DNA of 64,000 nucleotides. Source: Oceanobacillus arenosus (GTDB lineage: Bacteria > Bacillota > Bacilli > Bacillales > Amphibacillaceae). The stretch lies in contig NZ_PIOC01000033.1 of NCBI RefSeq assembly GCF_003369575.1, forward strand, positions 92,380 to 156,379, in the 5' to 3' direction. Shown here in pieces: positions 47,751 through 58,934 of this stretch. Positions within the stretch are counted from its first letter, which is position 1, and each line of letters begins with the position of its first letter. Both the position numbers and the translations under genes were made by a program. Under the pieces are notes generated by a model. That model worked only from the letters and a program-made list of their open reading frames with translations, ran no database searches and was not told the origin of the DNA.

Positions 47751-49253
47751 TTGCACTTGGATCAAAATAAAGTACCACTTTTTCATCGATTGAATCAATT
47801 TAAGGCAAGGAATCCAATTTCCTTCCATGTTCCAGGACATAAGAATGGGACGGTTTTTCCAGATTTTGCGCGAGCTTCATTTGACTCAATGTTAGCGATT
47901 GATTATACAGAGCTTTCAGGACTGGATGATTTACATGCACCAACAGAGGCGATTGCTGAGGCAGAGACGTTGGCCGCCGATTTCTTCCAAACAGATCAAA
48001 CCTTTTTTCTTGTTGGTGGAAGTACCGCGGGAAACTTGGCGATGATATTAGCAACATGTACAGCAGGCGATAAAATCATCGTTCAACGTAATTGTCATAA
48101 ATCCGTTATGAATGGGTTGGAATTAAGTGGTGCCAAACCAGTGTTCATTGCACCGATATATGACGAGGCAGCCCGCCGTTATACGAGTCCAAGCATTGCT
48201 ACCTTAGAGGAAGCGCTGAGGCAGCACTCTGATGCAAAGGCAGTTGTGCTTACCTATCCAGACTACTTTGGGAAAACCTATGATTTAAAGCAAATGATTG
48301 ACATGGCCCATCAGTATCAAATCCCAGTTTTGGTTGATGAAGCACATGGGGTTCATTTTTCATTGGGAGATCCATTTCCACAATCAGCACTAACACTTGG
48401 AGCAGATGTCGTTGTCCAGTCTGCACATAAAATGGCACCAGCAATGACGATGGCCTCTTTTTTGCAATTTCAATCATCGCTTGTTTCCAAGGAAAGAATC
48501 GCCCATTATTTACAAATCATCCAGTCTAGTAGCCCTTCCTATCCGTTGATGGCTTCTTTAGATGTTGCCCGATATTTTTTAGCGACGTTATCTGAGGAAA
48601 TGATGGAAGCAACGATGCAAAGTGTCAAATTAGTAAGGGAGATTCTGAATGATTCTGAATACTGGGATATTTTACCAATTACGAAAAGTGACGATCCTTT
48701 GAAAATCACGTTCCACGTGAAACATTGGCAATCTGCAAAGGAAATTGCTACGTTTTTCGAAAAGGAACATATTTACCCAGAGCTTGTGACACATAATCAA
48801 ATATTGTTTATTCACGGACTATCACCATTCAAGGAACTATCACGATTGAAGGAAGCGGTAAACCTTGTGAACGAGCAATTAATAGGAAATTCAAGTACAA
48901 CTGATAACGTACAATATACAAATGAAGCCAATTGGTTTTTAAGTGGACCTCACTGCAAAAAAGTATCAAACCATGCTACAATAGATATAACAACAAAGAA
49001 TATCCATTCGATTCAAGGGCTGGAATTATCTTATCAAGCAATGAATCAATTACAATATGTGCAGGTTCCTTTTATGAAAGGAATTGGCGAAATAGCTGCG
49101 GAGGCTGTTATTCCATATCCACCAGGGATACCTCTGATCCTTAAAGGGGAACGGATTACAGCAGAGCATGTAGAAATAATCGAGCAATTACAGAATCAGG
49201 GTGTCCGGATCCAGCAACGGGATCAAGGCATTAAGATATTTGGCAAGAGATAA
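47751..49253 (+). CDS. yaaO: Orn/Lys/Arg decarboxylase-family PLP protein YaaO
   Basis: This 500-residue fold-type I PLP enzyme of the YaaO/SpeA group has HVPGHKNG near residue 26, GGSTAGNLAMI near 88, VDEAHGVHF near 196, and the PLP-lysine in VQSAHKMAPAMT near 224. Its substrate may be lysine, arginine or another amine; I cannot tell from sequence. The start is TTG 47751 with AAGGGGA upstream. A parS-like site lies inside the gene at 48709. It is followed by tmk after 13 bases. Confidence 0.88.
   Translation: MHLDQNKVPLFHRLNQFKARNPISFHVPGHKNGTVFPDFARASFDSMLAIDYTELSGLDDLHAPTEAIAEAETLAADFFQTDQTFFLVGGSTAGNLAMILATCTAGDKIIVQRNCHKSVMNGLELSGAKPVFIAPIYDEAARRYTSPSIATLEEALRQHSDAKAVVLTYPDYFGKTYDLKQMIDMAHQYQIPVLVDEAHGVHFSLGDPFPQSALTLGADVVVQSAHKMAPAMTMASFLQFQSSLVSKERIAHYLQIIQSSSPSYPLMASLDVARYFLATLSEEMMEATMQSVKLVREILNDSEYWDILPITKSDDPLKITFHVKHWQSAKEIATFFEKEHIYPELVTHNQILFIHGLSPFKELSRLKEAVNLVNEQLIGNSSTTDNVQYTNEANWFLSGPHCKKVSNHATIDITTKNIHSIQGLELSYQAMNQLQYVQVPFMKGIGEIAAEAVIPYPPGIPLILKGERITAEHVEIIEQLQNQGVRIQQRDQGIKIFGKR
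48709..48724. promoter_or_regulatory. parS site 3, inside yaaO (one mismatch)
   Basis: CGTTCCACGTGAAACA matches the parS consensus at 15 of 16 positions (first base C for T). It lies in coding sequence, on the opposite side of oriC from sites 1 and 2. Confidence 0.8.
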
Positions 49254-49266
49254 GGAGATTTAATAC

Positions 49267-49902
49267 GTGGACGGACACTTTATTACATTTGAAGGCGGCG
49301 AGGGTGCTGGGAAGACTACCATTCTTCACACCTTAAGCAACAAGCTACAGGAACAAGGACATGACGTAATTGCAACACGGGAGCCTGGTGGAATTGATAT
49401 TTCCGAGCAAATTAGAAAAATCATTCTCGATCCGCAAAATACGAAGATGGAAGAGCGTACAGAAGCATTATTATATGCAGCCGCCCGCAGACAGCATTTA
49501 ACGGAAAAGGTCCTTCCAGCATTAGAGCAAGGTAAGATTGTATTATGTGATCGATTTATCGATAGTAGCCTTGCATATCAGGGCTATGCAAGAGGGCTAG
49601 GCATTGATGAAGTATATGCAATCAATCAATTTGCGATTAAGGATTGTATGCCAACATTAACTTTATTTTTTGATATTGCACCAAAAAAGGGATTAGAGCG
49701 CATCGCGTCGAATAAAGATAGAGAAAGAAATCGATTGGATTTGGAGAATCTTGCATTTCATGAGCGAGTTTATGCAGGATATCAAATGCTTATCCGAAAA
49801 TTTCCAAATCGAATTTCAACCATTAACGCTGATCAATCGTTGGAAGATGTGGAACGCGATACATTAGCAAGGATTGATGCATATCTTAAAAAAGTAAAAT
49901 AG
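49267..49902 (+). CDS. tmk: Thymidylate kinase
   Basis: This 211-residue kinase converts dTMP to dTDP. The P-loop is [11 protein letters not shown] at 8-18, the DR motif is in [13 protein letters not shown] near 96, and a lid follows with REPGG near 39. The start is GTG 49267 following AAGGAGA. It begins the tmk-darA-yaaR-holB-ricT-yabA group. Confidence 0.96.
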   Translation: MDGHFITFEGGEGAGKTTILHTLSNKLQEQGHDVIATREPGGIDISEQIRKIILDPQNTKMEERTEALLYAAARRQHLTEKVLPALEQGKIVLCDRFIDSSLAYQGYARGLGIDEVYAINQFAIKDCMPTLTLFFDIAPKKGLERIASNKDRERNRLDLENLAFHERVYAGYQMLIRKFPNRISTINADQSLEDVERDTLARIDAYLKKVK

Positions 49903-49942
49903 ATTGAAGATATAGGTTTTACAACTATTCAAAGGGAGATGA

Positions 49943-50278
<336 letters not shown>

Positions 50279-50299
50279 AATAGAAAGGGGACTGTCCAT

Positions 50300-50734
50300 A
50301 TGAAAATCACGAGTGAAATGCAGACAAAGACAGAGCCAAAATATATTCGTCAGACTGCAACGGATACACAAGCATTTAACAAGATGGTACAGTCCCAAAC
50401 AACGAATTTAAAGCAACAGGAATTAGAACGGTTAGTGAAGGATATAACCTTACAAGGAAACAAGCTCGCTCGCTTCCGTACATTTCGCGATTTAGCAAAA
50501 TTTAAACGAATGATTAAGGATTTTCTAGGAGAGGCCGTATCAAATGGGTTAGAGCTTCAAAAAAAGCATAGCTTCGGTTTAACTGGACATAATCAAAAGT
50601 TAACAACTGTAAAAGAAATTGACGAAAAATTACTCGAACTAACGGAGCAAATAATGAATCAGGAAAGAAAGACAGTAGATATCCTTGGACTGATTGGTGA
50701 AATTAAAGGGTTACTGATTAATTTATATACGTAA
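50300..50734 (+). CDS. yaaR: YaaR family protein (DUF327)
   Basis: This 144-residue helical DUF327 protein has FRTFRDLAKFKRMIKDFLGEA, shortened here at about 57-76, followed by DEKLLELTEQIMNQE. The function is unknown. The position between darA and holB is conserved. AAAGGGGAC lies 9 bases before the ATG. Confidence 0.9.
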   Translation: MKITSEMQTKTEPKYIRQTATDTQAFNKMVQSQTTNLKQQELERLVKDITLQGNKLARFRTFRDLAKFKRMIKDFLGEAVSNGLELQKKHSFGLTGHNQKLTTVKEIDEKLLELTEQIMNQERKTVDILGLIGEIKGLLINLYT

Positions 50735-50778
50735 TAGACAATTGTTGAGATACATGGAAATATTGAGGACGGGTACTT

Positions 50779-51768
50779 ATGAAAACATGGTCTGAAGTTG
50801 CTGAAGTCCAACCACTTGCAAGTAAAATTATTACGAATAGCATCAAGAAAGGCCGCATTTCTCATGCTTATCTACTCCAAGGAGAACGTGGAACAGGTAA
50901 GGAAGCAATTGGTTTATTGATTGCAAAGGGCCTCTTTTGTGAACATAAAGTTGGCGTTGAGCCTTGTAACGAATGTACAAACTGTAAACGAATCGACTCG
51001 CATAATCATCCAGATGTCCATTGGATTGAGCCAGATGGAGCATCAATCAAGAAGGAGCAGGTGGAGAACTTACAAAAGGAGTTTGCCTATTCCGGACTTG
51101 AATCCAATCAGAAGGCATATATCATCAAGGATGCAGATACTTTAACCGTCAATGCATCGAATCGAATTCTAAAGTTTTTGGAAGAGCCTAGTAAACAAAC
51201 GACTGCCATCATGTTGACAGAGAATGGTCAATCGATTATTCCAACGATCAAGTCTCGTTGTCAGGTGATTGAATTAAAGCCTTTGAATCCTCGCTTATTT
51301 CAACAACAATTAATTGAAAAAGGGATGGCAAAGGAGACGGCAATTCTCATGAGTGCATTGACAAATAATTTGGATGAAGCCATCTCTTGGAATGAAGATG
51401 CATGGTTTGCAGAAGCAAGAAAGTTAATGGTACAATTGATTGAAATATTTACAGGAAAGCATGAAGATGTTTATCTATTTATCCATAGTCATCTACTGCC
51501 GCATTTTAAAGAGAGAGCGGAGCAGGAAAGAGGACTAGATTTATTGCTCTTAGCTTTAAAAGATATTCTTTACTTCCATATTGGAAATGAAGCAGCGATG
51601 GTGTTCTTTAGTCCGAATGATGATTTGCTTGAAAGGGCATCTATGACTTTTTCACAGGAGAAACTAATAGAAAGCTTAGATGCTGTCTTACATGCAAAGC
51701 GGAAATTGAAGCAAAATGTTCAGCCAACATTAGTAATGGAACAACTGATGCTTCAAATACAGGGGTGA
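50779..51768 (+). CDS. holB: DNA polymerase III delta' subunit
   Basis: This 329-residue clamp-loader subunit has the P-loop GERGTGKEAIGLL near residue 36 and a zinc module CEHKVGVEPCNECTNC near 54-69. SRCQVIELKPL near 155 carries the arginine finger. It completes the loader with DnaX and HolA. The next gene, ricT, begins 7 bases after its stop. Confidence 0.95.
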   Translation: MKTWSEVAEVQPLASKIITNSIKKGRISHAYLLQGERGTGKEAIGLLIAKGLFCEHKVGVEPCNECTNCKRIDSHNHPDVHWIEPDGASIKKEQVENLQKEFAYSGLESNQKAYIIKDADTLTVNASNRILKFLEEPSKQTTAIMLTENGQSIIPTIKSRCQVIELKPLNPRLFQQQLIEKGMAKETAILMSALTNNLDEAISWNEDAWFAEARKLMVQLIEIFTGKHEDVYLFIHSHLLPHFKERAEQERGLDLLLLALKDILYFHIGNEAAMVFFSPNDDLLERASMTFSQEKLIESLDAVLHAKRKLKQNVQPTLVMEQLMLQIQG

Positions 51769-51775
51769 AAAGTTA

Positions 51776-52609
51776 ATGATAGAGGTTATTGGTGTCCGCT
51801 TTAAAAAGGCGGGTAAAATATATTATTTTGATCCAGGATCAGGCAATATTGCTTTAAATAGCTATGTAATTGTTGAAACCATCCGTGGTGTTGAGTTTGG
51901 GAAAGTTGTGGTTACGAATAAGCAAGTAGATGAAGAAGATGTCGTTCTTCCTTTAAAGAAGGTCTTACGAGTTGCCGATGATAAGGACAAACTTGTAGTT
52001 GTCGAGAATCAAGAGCAAGCAAAGAAGGCATTCCAGGTTTGTACCAATAAGATTGGCGAGCATAAGCTGGATATGAATCTAGTAGAAGTAGAATATACAT
52101 TTGACCGCAATAAAATTATTTTCTATTTTACTGCAGATGGTCGTGTTGACTTCCGTAATTTAGTAAAAGACTTGGCATCAATGTTCAAAACACGTATCGA
52201 GCTTCGGCAAATTGGGGTTCGTGATGAAGCGAAGATGCTAGGCGGGATTGGTCCTTGTGGAAGAATGCTTTGTTGTTCCACGTTTTTGGGCGATTTCGAA
52301 CCCGTATCAATTAAGATGGCGAAGGATCAAAATCTTTCCTTAAATCCAGCAAAAATTTCCGGATTATGTGGTCGTTTAATGTGTTGTTTGAAATACGAAA
52401 ATGATGATTACGAGACAGCAAAACGAGAATTGCCAGACATTGGGGAAGCAATTAAGACTCCATATGGCAAAGGAAAAGTTGTTGGTCTCAATATTCTTGA
52501 AAGACTCATCCAAATTGAAGTGCCTGAAAAGGAACGGGTGATTGAATATACACTAGACGAACTAATTGAAGAAGGAATAGTAGCTCAGGGCCACAAAATG
52601 AAGAGGTGA
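51776..52609 (+). CDS. ricT: RicT (YaaT), Y-complex iron-sulfur protein
   Basis: This 277-residue PSP1-domain protein with RicA (YmcA) and RicF (YlbF) stimulates RNase Y cleavage, and supports competence, biofilm and sporulation. Cluster cysteines are in GPCGRMLCCSTF (near residues 160-170) and SGLCGRLMCCLKY (near 196-208). It is located between holB and yabA as in B. subtilis, and its stop is 7 bases from the yabA start. Confidence 0.95.
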   Translation: MIEVIGVRFKKAGKIYYFDPGSGNIALNSYVIVETIRGVEFGKVVVTNKQVDEEDVVLPLKKVLRVADDKDKLVVVENQEQAKKAFQVCTNKIGEHKLDMNLVEVEYTFDRNKIIFYFTADGRVDFRNLVKDLASMFKTRIELRQIGVRDEAKMLGGIGPCGRMLCCSTFLGDFEPVSIKMAKDQNLSLNPAKISGLCGRLMCCLKYENDDYETAKRELPDIGEAIKTPYGKGKVVGLNILERLIQIEVPEKERVIEYTLDELIEEGIVAQGHKMKR

Positions 52610-52615
52610 GTGGGC

Positions 52616-52972
52616 GTGAACAACAGGCAAATATTTGACCAAGTATCTGATATGGAGAAGCAAATTGGTGAATTATATGAGCAGCTTGGGGATCTCAAGG
52701 GGAGACTTAGTGCTCTACTTGAGGAAAACCATCGATTAGCCATGGAGAACCATAATCTTAGAAATCACTTGGATCATATCGAGGAAAGTAAGATAGATAC
52801 GGCGAATGATGATAAAGCGCCTGCGAAAAAGAATAAACTTCCGAGTGAGGGCTATGATAATTTAGCAAGATTATATGATGAAGGCTTTCATATTTGTAAT
52901 CTGGAATTTGGTAGTCCACGTCGAAATGAAGATTGTATGTTTTGTCTTGAATTCTTTGATAAAACGAAATAG
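52616..52972 (+). CDS. yabA: Replication initiation control protein YabA
   Basis: This protein of about 118 residues binds both DnaA and DnaN and limits re-initiation. An N-terminal leucine-zipper-type helix (about 8-50) drives tetramer formation. The C-terminal zinc domain has [21 protein letters not shown] chose GTG 52616 because GAGGTGA lies 7 bases before it; GTG 52610 overlaps that site. Confidence 0.94.
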   Translation: MNNRQIFDQVSDMEKQIGELYEQLGDLKGRLSALLEENHRLAMENHNLRNHLDHIEESKIDTANDDKAPAKKNKLPSEGYDNLARLYDEGFHICNLEFGSPRRNEDCMFCLEFFDKTK

Positions 52973-52978
52973 AATGTT

Positions 52979-53012
52979 TAGCTGTCTCATGGGTATGAGG
53001 CAGCTTTCTTTA
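52979..53012 (+). terminator. Intrinsic terminator after yabA
   Basis: AGCTGTCTCAT GGGT ATGAGGCAGCT, followed by TTCTTT. It likely ends the tmk-yabA unit. Confidence 0.75.
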
Positions 53013-53031
53013 CATAGAACAGGAGAATCAC

Positions 53032-53778
53032 ATGGTACAGTTATATGATGATGAACGATTAGATTATTTATTAGCAGATGAAAGCATGCAAATCATCCAG
53101 AGTCCTACTGCATTTGCCTTTTCCCTTGATGCGGTGCTGCTTGCAGATTTTGCCTCCATACCGTTAAAGCGAGGCACCATTCTAGACCTGTGTACAGGTA
53201 ATGGTGTTATTCCATTGCTATTATCCAGGAGGACGGTGGCAACTATCACCGGTGTTGAAATCCAGGAACGTATATTCAATATGGCAGAAAGAAATATTGA
53301 ACTGAACGGGTTAAATGATCAATTACAGGTGATCCATGGTGATTTGAAAGAGATGCAAGCAGTGATTGGACAGAGCTCATTTGATGTCGTCACATGTAAT
53401 CCACCTTATTTTCAGACGCCATCAGCAAATGAATATAACCATAATGAATATTTAACGATTGCACGACATGAAATCTATTGTACCCTTGATGACGTAGTAA
53501 AGGCATGTAAGCTCCATGTCAGGCCTGGTGGCAAGGTTGCTATGGTTCACCGACCAGGAAGACTCGTTGACATTATTAACGCTTTCAGGCAATATCGAAT
53601 TGAACCGAAGCGGCTGCAGCTCATCTATCCGAAAAAGGGAAAAGAAGCGAATATGCTATTAATTGAGGGAATTCGCGATGGAAAGGCAGATTTGAAAATT
53701 CTCCCCCCATTATATATATATAATGAAGATGGAACATATACAAATGAGGCAAAGGAAATTATATATGGAAGAAAATAA
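53032..53778 (+). CDS. yabB: tRNA1(Val) (adenine-N6)-methyltransferase-like protein YabB
   Basis: This 248-residue SAM methyltransferase has motif [16 protein letters not shown] near residue 44 and the N6-adenine catalytic motif NPPYF near 123. The family modifies A37 of tRNA-Val. It overlaps yazA by 14 bases, so the two are coupled. AGGAG precedes the start. Confidence 0.92.
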   Translation: MVQLYDDERLDYLLADESMQIIQSPTAFAFSLDAVLLADFASIPLKRGTILDLCTGNGVIPLLLSRRTVATITGVEIQERIFNMAERNIELNGLNDQLQVIHGDLKEMQAVIGQSSFDVVTCNPPYFQTPSANEYNHNEYLTIARHEIYCTLDDVVKACKLHVRPGGKVAMVHRPGRLVDIINAFRQYRIEPKRLQLIYPKKGKEANMLLIEGIRDGKADLKILPPLYIYNEDGTYTNEAKEIIYGRK

Positions 53779-54058
53779 ACATATTGTCTATATGTTGCGA
53801 TGCAAGGATAATACACTTTATACAGGATATACCAATGATTTAGAGCACCGGCTCAAGATGCATACAGAGGGGAAAGGTGCAAAGTATACTAGAGGACGTG
53901 GACCGTTTAAGGTTGTTTATATTGAGAAATACGACGAGAAGGAAAAGGCAATGCAACGGGAATACCAGATTAAACAATTAACCCGAAATGAAAAAATGCA
54001 TCTCATTCGAAATTGGCTGAAAGAAGTGATACAAAATGAAAATACAAAAGAGCTTTGA
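53765..54058 (+). CDS. yazA: GIY-YIG nuclease-fold protein YazA
   Basis: This 97-residue UPF0213/YhbQ-type GIY-YIG protein begins [20 protein letters not shown]. The motif is YMLRC ... [14 protein letters not shown], with a conserved Arg and Glu ([19 protein letters not shown]). The family can nick or cleave DNA in vitro; its physiological role is unclear. The start at 53765 aligns with the family and lies inside the end of yabB. The 3' end overlaps rsmI by 23 bases. Confidence 0.92.
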   Translation: MEENKHIVYMLRCKDNTLYTGYTNDLEHRLKMHTEGKGAKYTRGRGPFKVVYIEKYDEKEKAMQREYQIKQLTRNEKMHLIRNWLKEVIQNENTKEL

Positions 54059-54908
54059 TGATGAAACATTGGGGACAATCTATGTTGTACCAACACCAAT
54101 TGGAAATTTGGAGGATATCACTTTTCGTGCATTAAAAATATTAAAAAGTGTAACGATCATTGCTGCCGAGGATACAAGGAATACAAAGAAATTGCTAAAT
54201 CACTTTGAGATTCAGACGCCACTTATTAGTTACCATGAGCATAATAAGCTATCAAGGGAAGATCAATTACTTGTCCGAGTTGAAAATGGCGAATCGATTG
54301 CGATTGTAAGCGATGCAGGAATGCCAGCTATTTCTGATCCTGGGTTTGAATTAGTTGAAGCAGCAATCAAACGGGATTTAAAGGTTGTTGTCTTACCTGG
54401 GGCAAATGCAGCATTATGTGCATTAGTCGGTTCGGGATTGCCAGCGAGTGAATTTTATTTTTATGGATTTTTACCACGGAAGAAGAAGGATAAGGAATCA
54501 GAATTAGAGCGATTAAAGCAATTAAAAGCAACCTTGTTATTTTATGAATCACCATATCGAATAAAGGATACATTGACGGCAATTAGTGATACGCTTGGCA
54601 ATCGACAGGTCGTGCTTGCTCGTGAATTGACAAAGCGATTTGAAGAATTTGCACGTGGTACTGCAGGAGAACTCTTTACATGGGCAAGTGACCATGAATT
54701 AAAAGGGGAATTTTGCATTGTTGTCGAGGGCAATGATGCGGATACGGAGGAAGTGACGGACATTTGGTGGAGTCACTTATCTGTCTTGGATCATGTCAAC
54801 TATTACATCGATGAGAAGCAATTATCGAGTAAAGATGCAATCAAGCAGGTTGCGGTAGATCGTAAAATGCATAAGCGTGAAGTTTATCAAACATATCATG
54901 TGGAATAA
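54036..54908 (+). CDS. rsmI: 16S rRNA (cytidine-2'-O)-methyltransferase RsmI
   Basis: This 290-residue tetrapyrrole-methylase-fold enzyme methylates the ribose of C1402. It starts with [20 protein letters not shown], then PIGNLEDITFRALKIL near residue 21. VSDAGMPAISDPGFELV is near 89, and LPGANAALCALVGSGL near 116. It is the third member of the overlapping yabB-yazA-rsmI unit. Confidence 0.96.
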   Translation: MKIQKSFDDETLGTIYVVPTPIGNLEDITFRALKILKSVTIIAAEDTRNTKKLLNHFEIQTPLISYHEHNKLSREDQLLVRVENGESIAIVSDAGMPAISDPGFELVEAAIKRDLKVVVLPGANAALCALVGSGLPASEFYFYGFLPRKKKDKESELERLKQLKATLLFYESPYRIKDTLTAISDTLGNRQVVLARELTKRFEEFARGTAGELFTWASDHELKGEFCIVVEGNDADTEEVTDIWWSHLSVLDHVNYYIDEKQLSSKDAIKQVAVDRKMHKREVYQTYHVE

Positions 54909-54916
54909 ATTAAAAT

Positions 54917-54958
54917 GAAAGAGAGCTGACGTGCTTGTGCAGGCGTCAGCTCTCCTTA
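54917..54958 (+). terminator. Intrinsic terminator of rsmI
   Basis: GAGAGCTGACG pairs with CGTCAGCTCTC around 12 bases, followed by CTTAT. Confidence 0.6.
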
Positions 54959-55001
54959 TGACTTAGTGTTATCTTATTCTAGCAGATACATTTCGTTCTG
55001 G

Positions 55002-55063
55002 GTAGTTAAGAAAGTGTAAAACTCTCTTACTACATAAGTGCAACCAAGTTTTCTAATAAATAT
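55002..55063 (+). repeat. Intergenic repeat family C, short copy downstream of abrB
   Basis: GTAGTTAAGAAAGTGTAAAA, then CTCTCTTACTACATAAGTGC and AACCAAGTTTTCTAATAAAT. Compared with 55434-55525 it lacks the GGGCTGTC section. The first half is a small inverted repeat (AAGAAAGT/ACTCTCTT). Confidence 0.65.
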
Positions 55064-55087
55064 AATACCCATTCTAAAAAAAGTTAA

Positions 55088-55363
55088 TCATTTTAATTGT
55101 GATTCGATTTCTTCCATTAATATCTTTATACCTTTAGGGCTTAAAATGATCTTCCCATCAGCTAAGGAGATATTATCTTCGGAGACATCCCCAGTAATTT
55201 GGCAGATCATATTTGGTTTATATTTTTTGAGAATAATTTTGTCGTTTTCTACGTAAATTTCTACTTCATCTTTTACATTAATCTCTAGGGTGCGGCGTAG
55301 TTCGATTGGGATTACAACACGACCAAGTTCATCTACTCTACGAACAATTCCAATTGACTTCAT
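55088..55363 (-). CDS. abrB: Transition-state regulator AbrB
   Basis: This 91-residue AbrB-family DNA-binding protein has the swapped-hairpin N-domain VRRVDELGRVVIPIELRRTL at 8-27. B. subtilis AbrB (96 residues) is encoded between rsmI and metS. It represses post-exponential genes and is itself repressed by Spo0A~P. GGGGAGG lies upstream of the start. Family C repeats lie on both sides. Confidence 0.95.
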   Translation of the reverse strand: MKSIGIVRRVDELGRVVIPIELRRTLEINVKDEVEIYVENDKIILKKYKPNMICQITGDVSEDNISLADGKIILSPKGIKILMEEIESQLK

Positions 55364-55433
55364 TTCTGACCTCCCCCCAAATAAAGTTCCTCTATGTTGT
55401 CAGAAAAAATCAAAATTTCTATTTCCGCCTTGG

Positions 55434-55525
55434 TGGTTAAGAAAGTATACAAACTTTCTTACTAAATAAGTGCAACTAGGGCTGTCACCCAAAGGCTTGG
55501 CTAAACCTTAGTTTTCTAAAAATAG
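55434..55525 (+). repeat. Intergenic repeat family C, long copy upstream of abrB
   Basis: GTGGTTAAGAAAGTATACAA, ACTTTCTTACTAAATAAGTG, then GGGCTGTCACCCAAAGGCTT and CCTTAGTTTTCTAAAAATAG. AAGAAAGT and ACTTTCTT form a perfect short inverted repeat. The rest of 55526-55780 is AT-rich leader of metG with a TATAAT at 55717 but no clear -35. Confidence 0.65.
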
Positions 55526-55663
55526 AATAGCAACATTGTTTTTTGATGTCAATCTATTAAGCTGAAATATTAATCTATTCTAGAGTTATTTTTATTTTTG
55601 GGAGTTTTCTAAAAATAGTCGCTTATTGGGGGAATAGATAGTAATGGGTAAAACATTGTTTAA

Positions 55664-57808
<2,145 letters not shown>

Positions 57809-57828
57809 TAAAAAAATAGAAGAAAATA

Positions 57829-57853
57829 CCCTGCTAGCATTTAGCAGGGTGTT
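57829..57853 (+). terminator. Hairpin after metG
   Basis: ACCCTGCTA GCA TTTAGCAGGGT makes a stable stem with a poor T-run (GTTTCC). It could be a partial terminator before tatD. Confidence 0.5.
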
Positions 57854-57897
57854 TCCTGTTCATTTGGAACGGATCATACTAGAAGAGGATGTAGATC

Positions 57898-58680
57898 ATG
57901 TTATTTGATACTCATACACACTTAAACGCAGAAGAATTTATAGATGAAATACCAGAGGCTGTTAAACGAGCAGAGGAAAATGGTGTTAGCCATATGGCTG
58001 TCGTTGGCTTTGATACGAAGACGATTGAAAAGTCACTAGAGCTTAGCAAATCCTATGATGGAATTTACAGCATTATCGGCTGGCATCCAACCGAAAGCTA
58101 TTTATATACAGATGCAATCGAGGAGGTACTTTACCAACAATTACATCAGCCTAAGATCGTTGCGATGGGAGAAATGGGACTAGATTATCACTGGGATACG
58201 TCACCTAAAGATGTACAAAAGGATGTCTTCAGACGACAAATGCGAATTGCCAAGGAATTAAAGCTGCCGATTAGCATTCACATGCGCGATGCAATAGAAG
58301 ACACCTACCGGATTTTAAAGGAAGAGCATGTAGAAGATATCGGCGGTATCATGCATAGCTTCAGTGGCGATGTAGAATGGATGAAGCGATTCCTCGACCT
58401 AGGGATGCATATTTCATTAAGTGGTGTCGTCACATTTAAAAATGCAAAAGAAGTGAAGGAAGTAGCAAAGTCTGTTCCATTGGATAAATTACTGATTGAA
58501 ACGGATGCACCATATTTATCACCTGTCCCATATCGGGGAAAACGAAATGAACCTGCATATGTTAAATATGTTGCGGACGAAATTGCCAAATTGAGGGAAA
58601 TACCAGTGGAGGAAATTGGCGAAATAACGACGAAAAATGCCTTTCAATTATTTAGGCTTAACGAAGATCTATTGAAATAA
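57898..58680 (+). CDS. tatD: TatD family metal-dependent deoxyribonuclease (YabD)
   Basis: This 260-residue amidohydrolase-fold nuclease has the metal site DTHTHLN at 4-10, GEMGLDYH near 87, HMRDA, MHSFSG near 150 and ETDAPYLSP near 201. The family has 3'-5' DNase activity linked to repair. AGAAGAGGATG-type ribosome site upstream. Confidence 0.95.
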   Translation: MLFDTHTHLNAEEFIDEIPEAVKRAEENGVSHMAVVGFDTKTIEKSLELSKSYDGIYSIIGWHPTESYLYTDAIEEVLYQQLHQPKIVAMGEMGLDYHWDTSPKDVQKDVFRRQMRIAKELKLPISIHMRDAIEDTYRILKEEHVEDIGGIMHSFSGDVEWMKRFLDLGMHISLSGVVTFKNAKEVKEVAKSVPLDKLLIETDAPYLSPVPYRGKRNEPAYVKYVADEIAKLREIPVEEIGEITTKNAFQLFRLNEDLLK

Positions 58681-58879
58681 ATCGTAATAATACTGGAATA
58701 AAAGAGGATAATAGTGGAATTTATTAGGGACTAGTGCATAGCTAGTCTTTCTCTTATTACAATCTTGTGACTAGGATAATTGTACTGGTGCCAACAGTTG
58801 TGGTGTTTTATTCTTTAAAAATTCACCCGTGGGATAAATTATGTAATATAATTGTAAAGAAAACGTAAATGGAATAGCT

Positions 58880-58908
58880 TTGACTTTGCATATGCCTCTT
58901 AATATAAT
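58880..58908 (+). promoter_or_regulatory. Sigma-A promoter of yabE
   Basis: TTGACT (58880-58885), 17 bases, perfect TATAAT (58903-58908), about 27 bases before the start. Confidence 0.7.
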
Positions 58909-58934
58909 CAAGAACGTCAGAGGAGGCAAGATGC

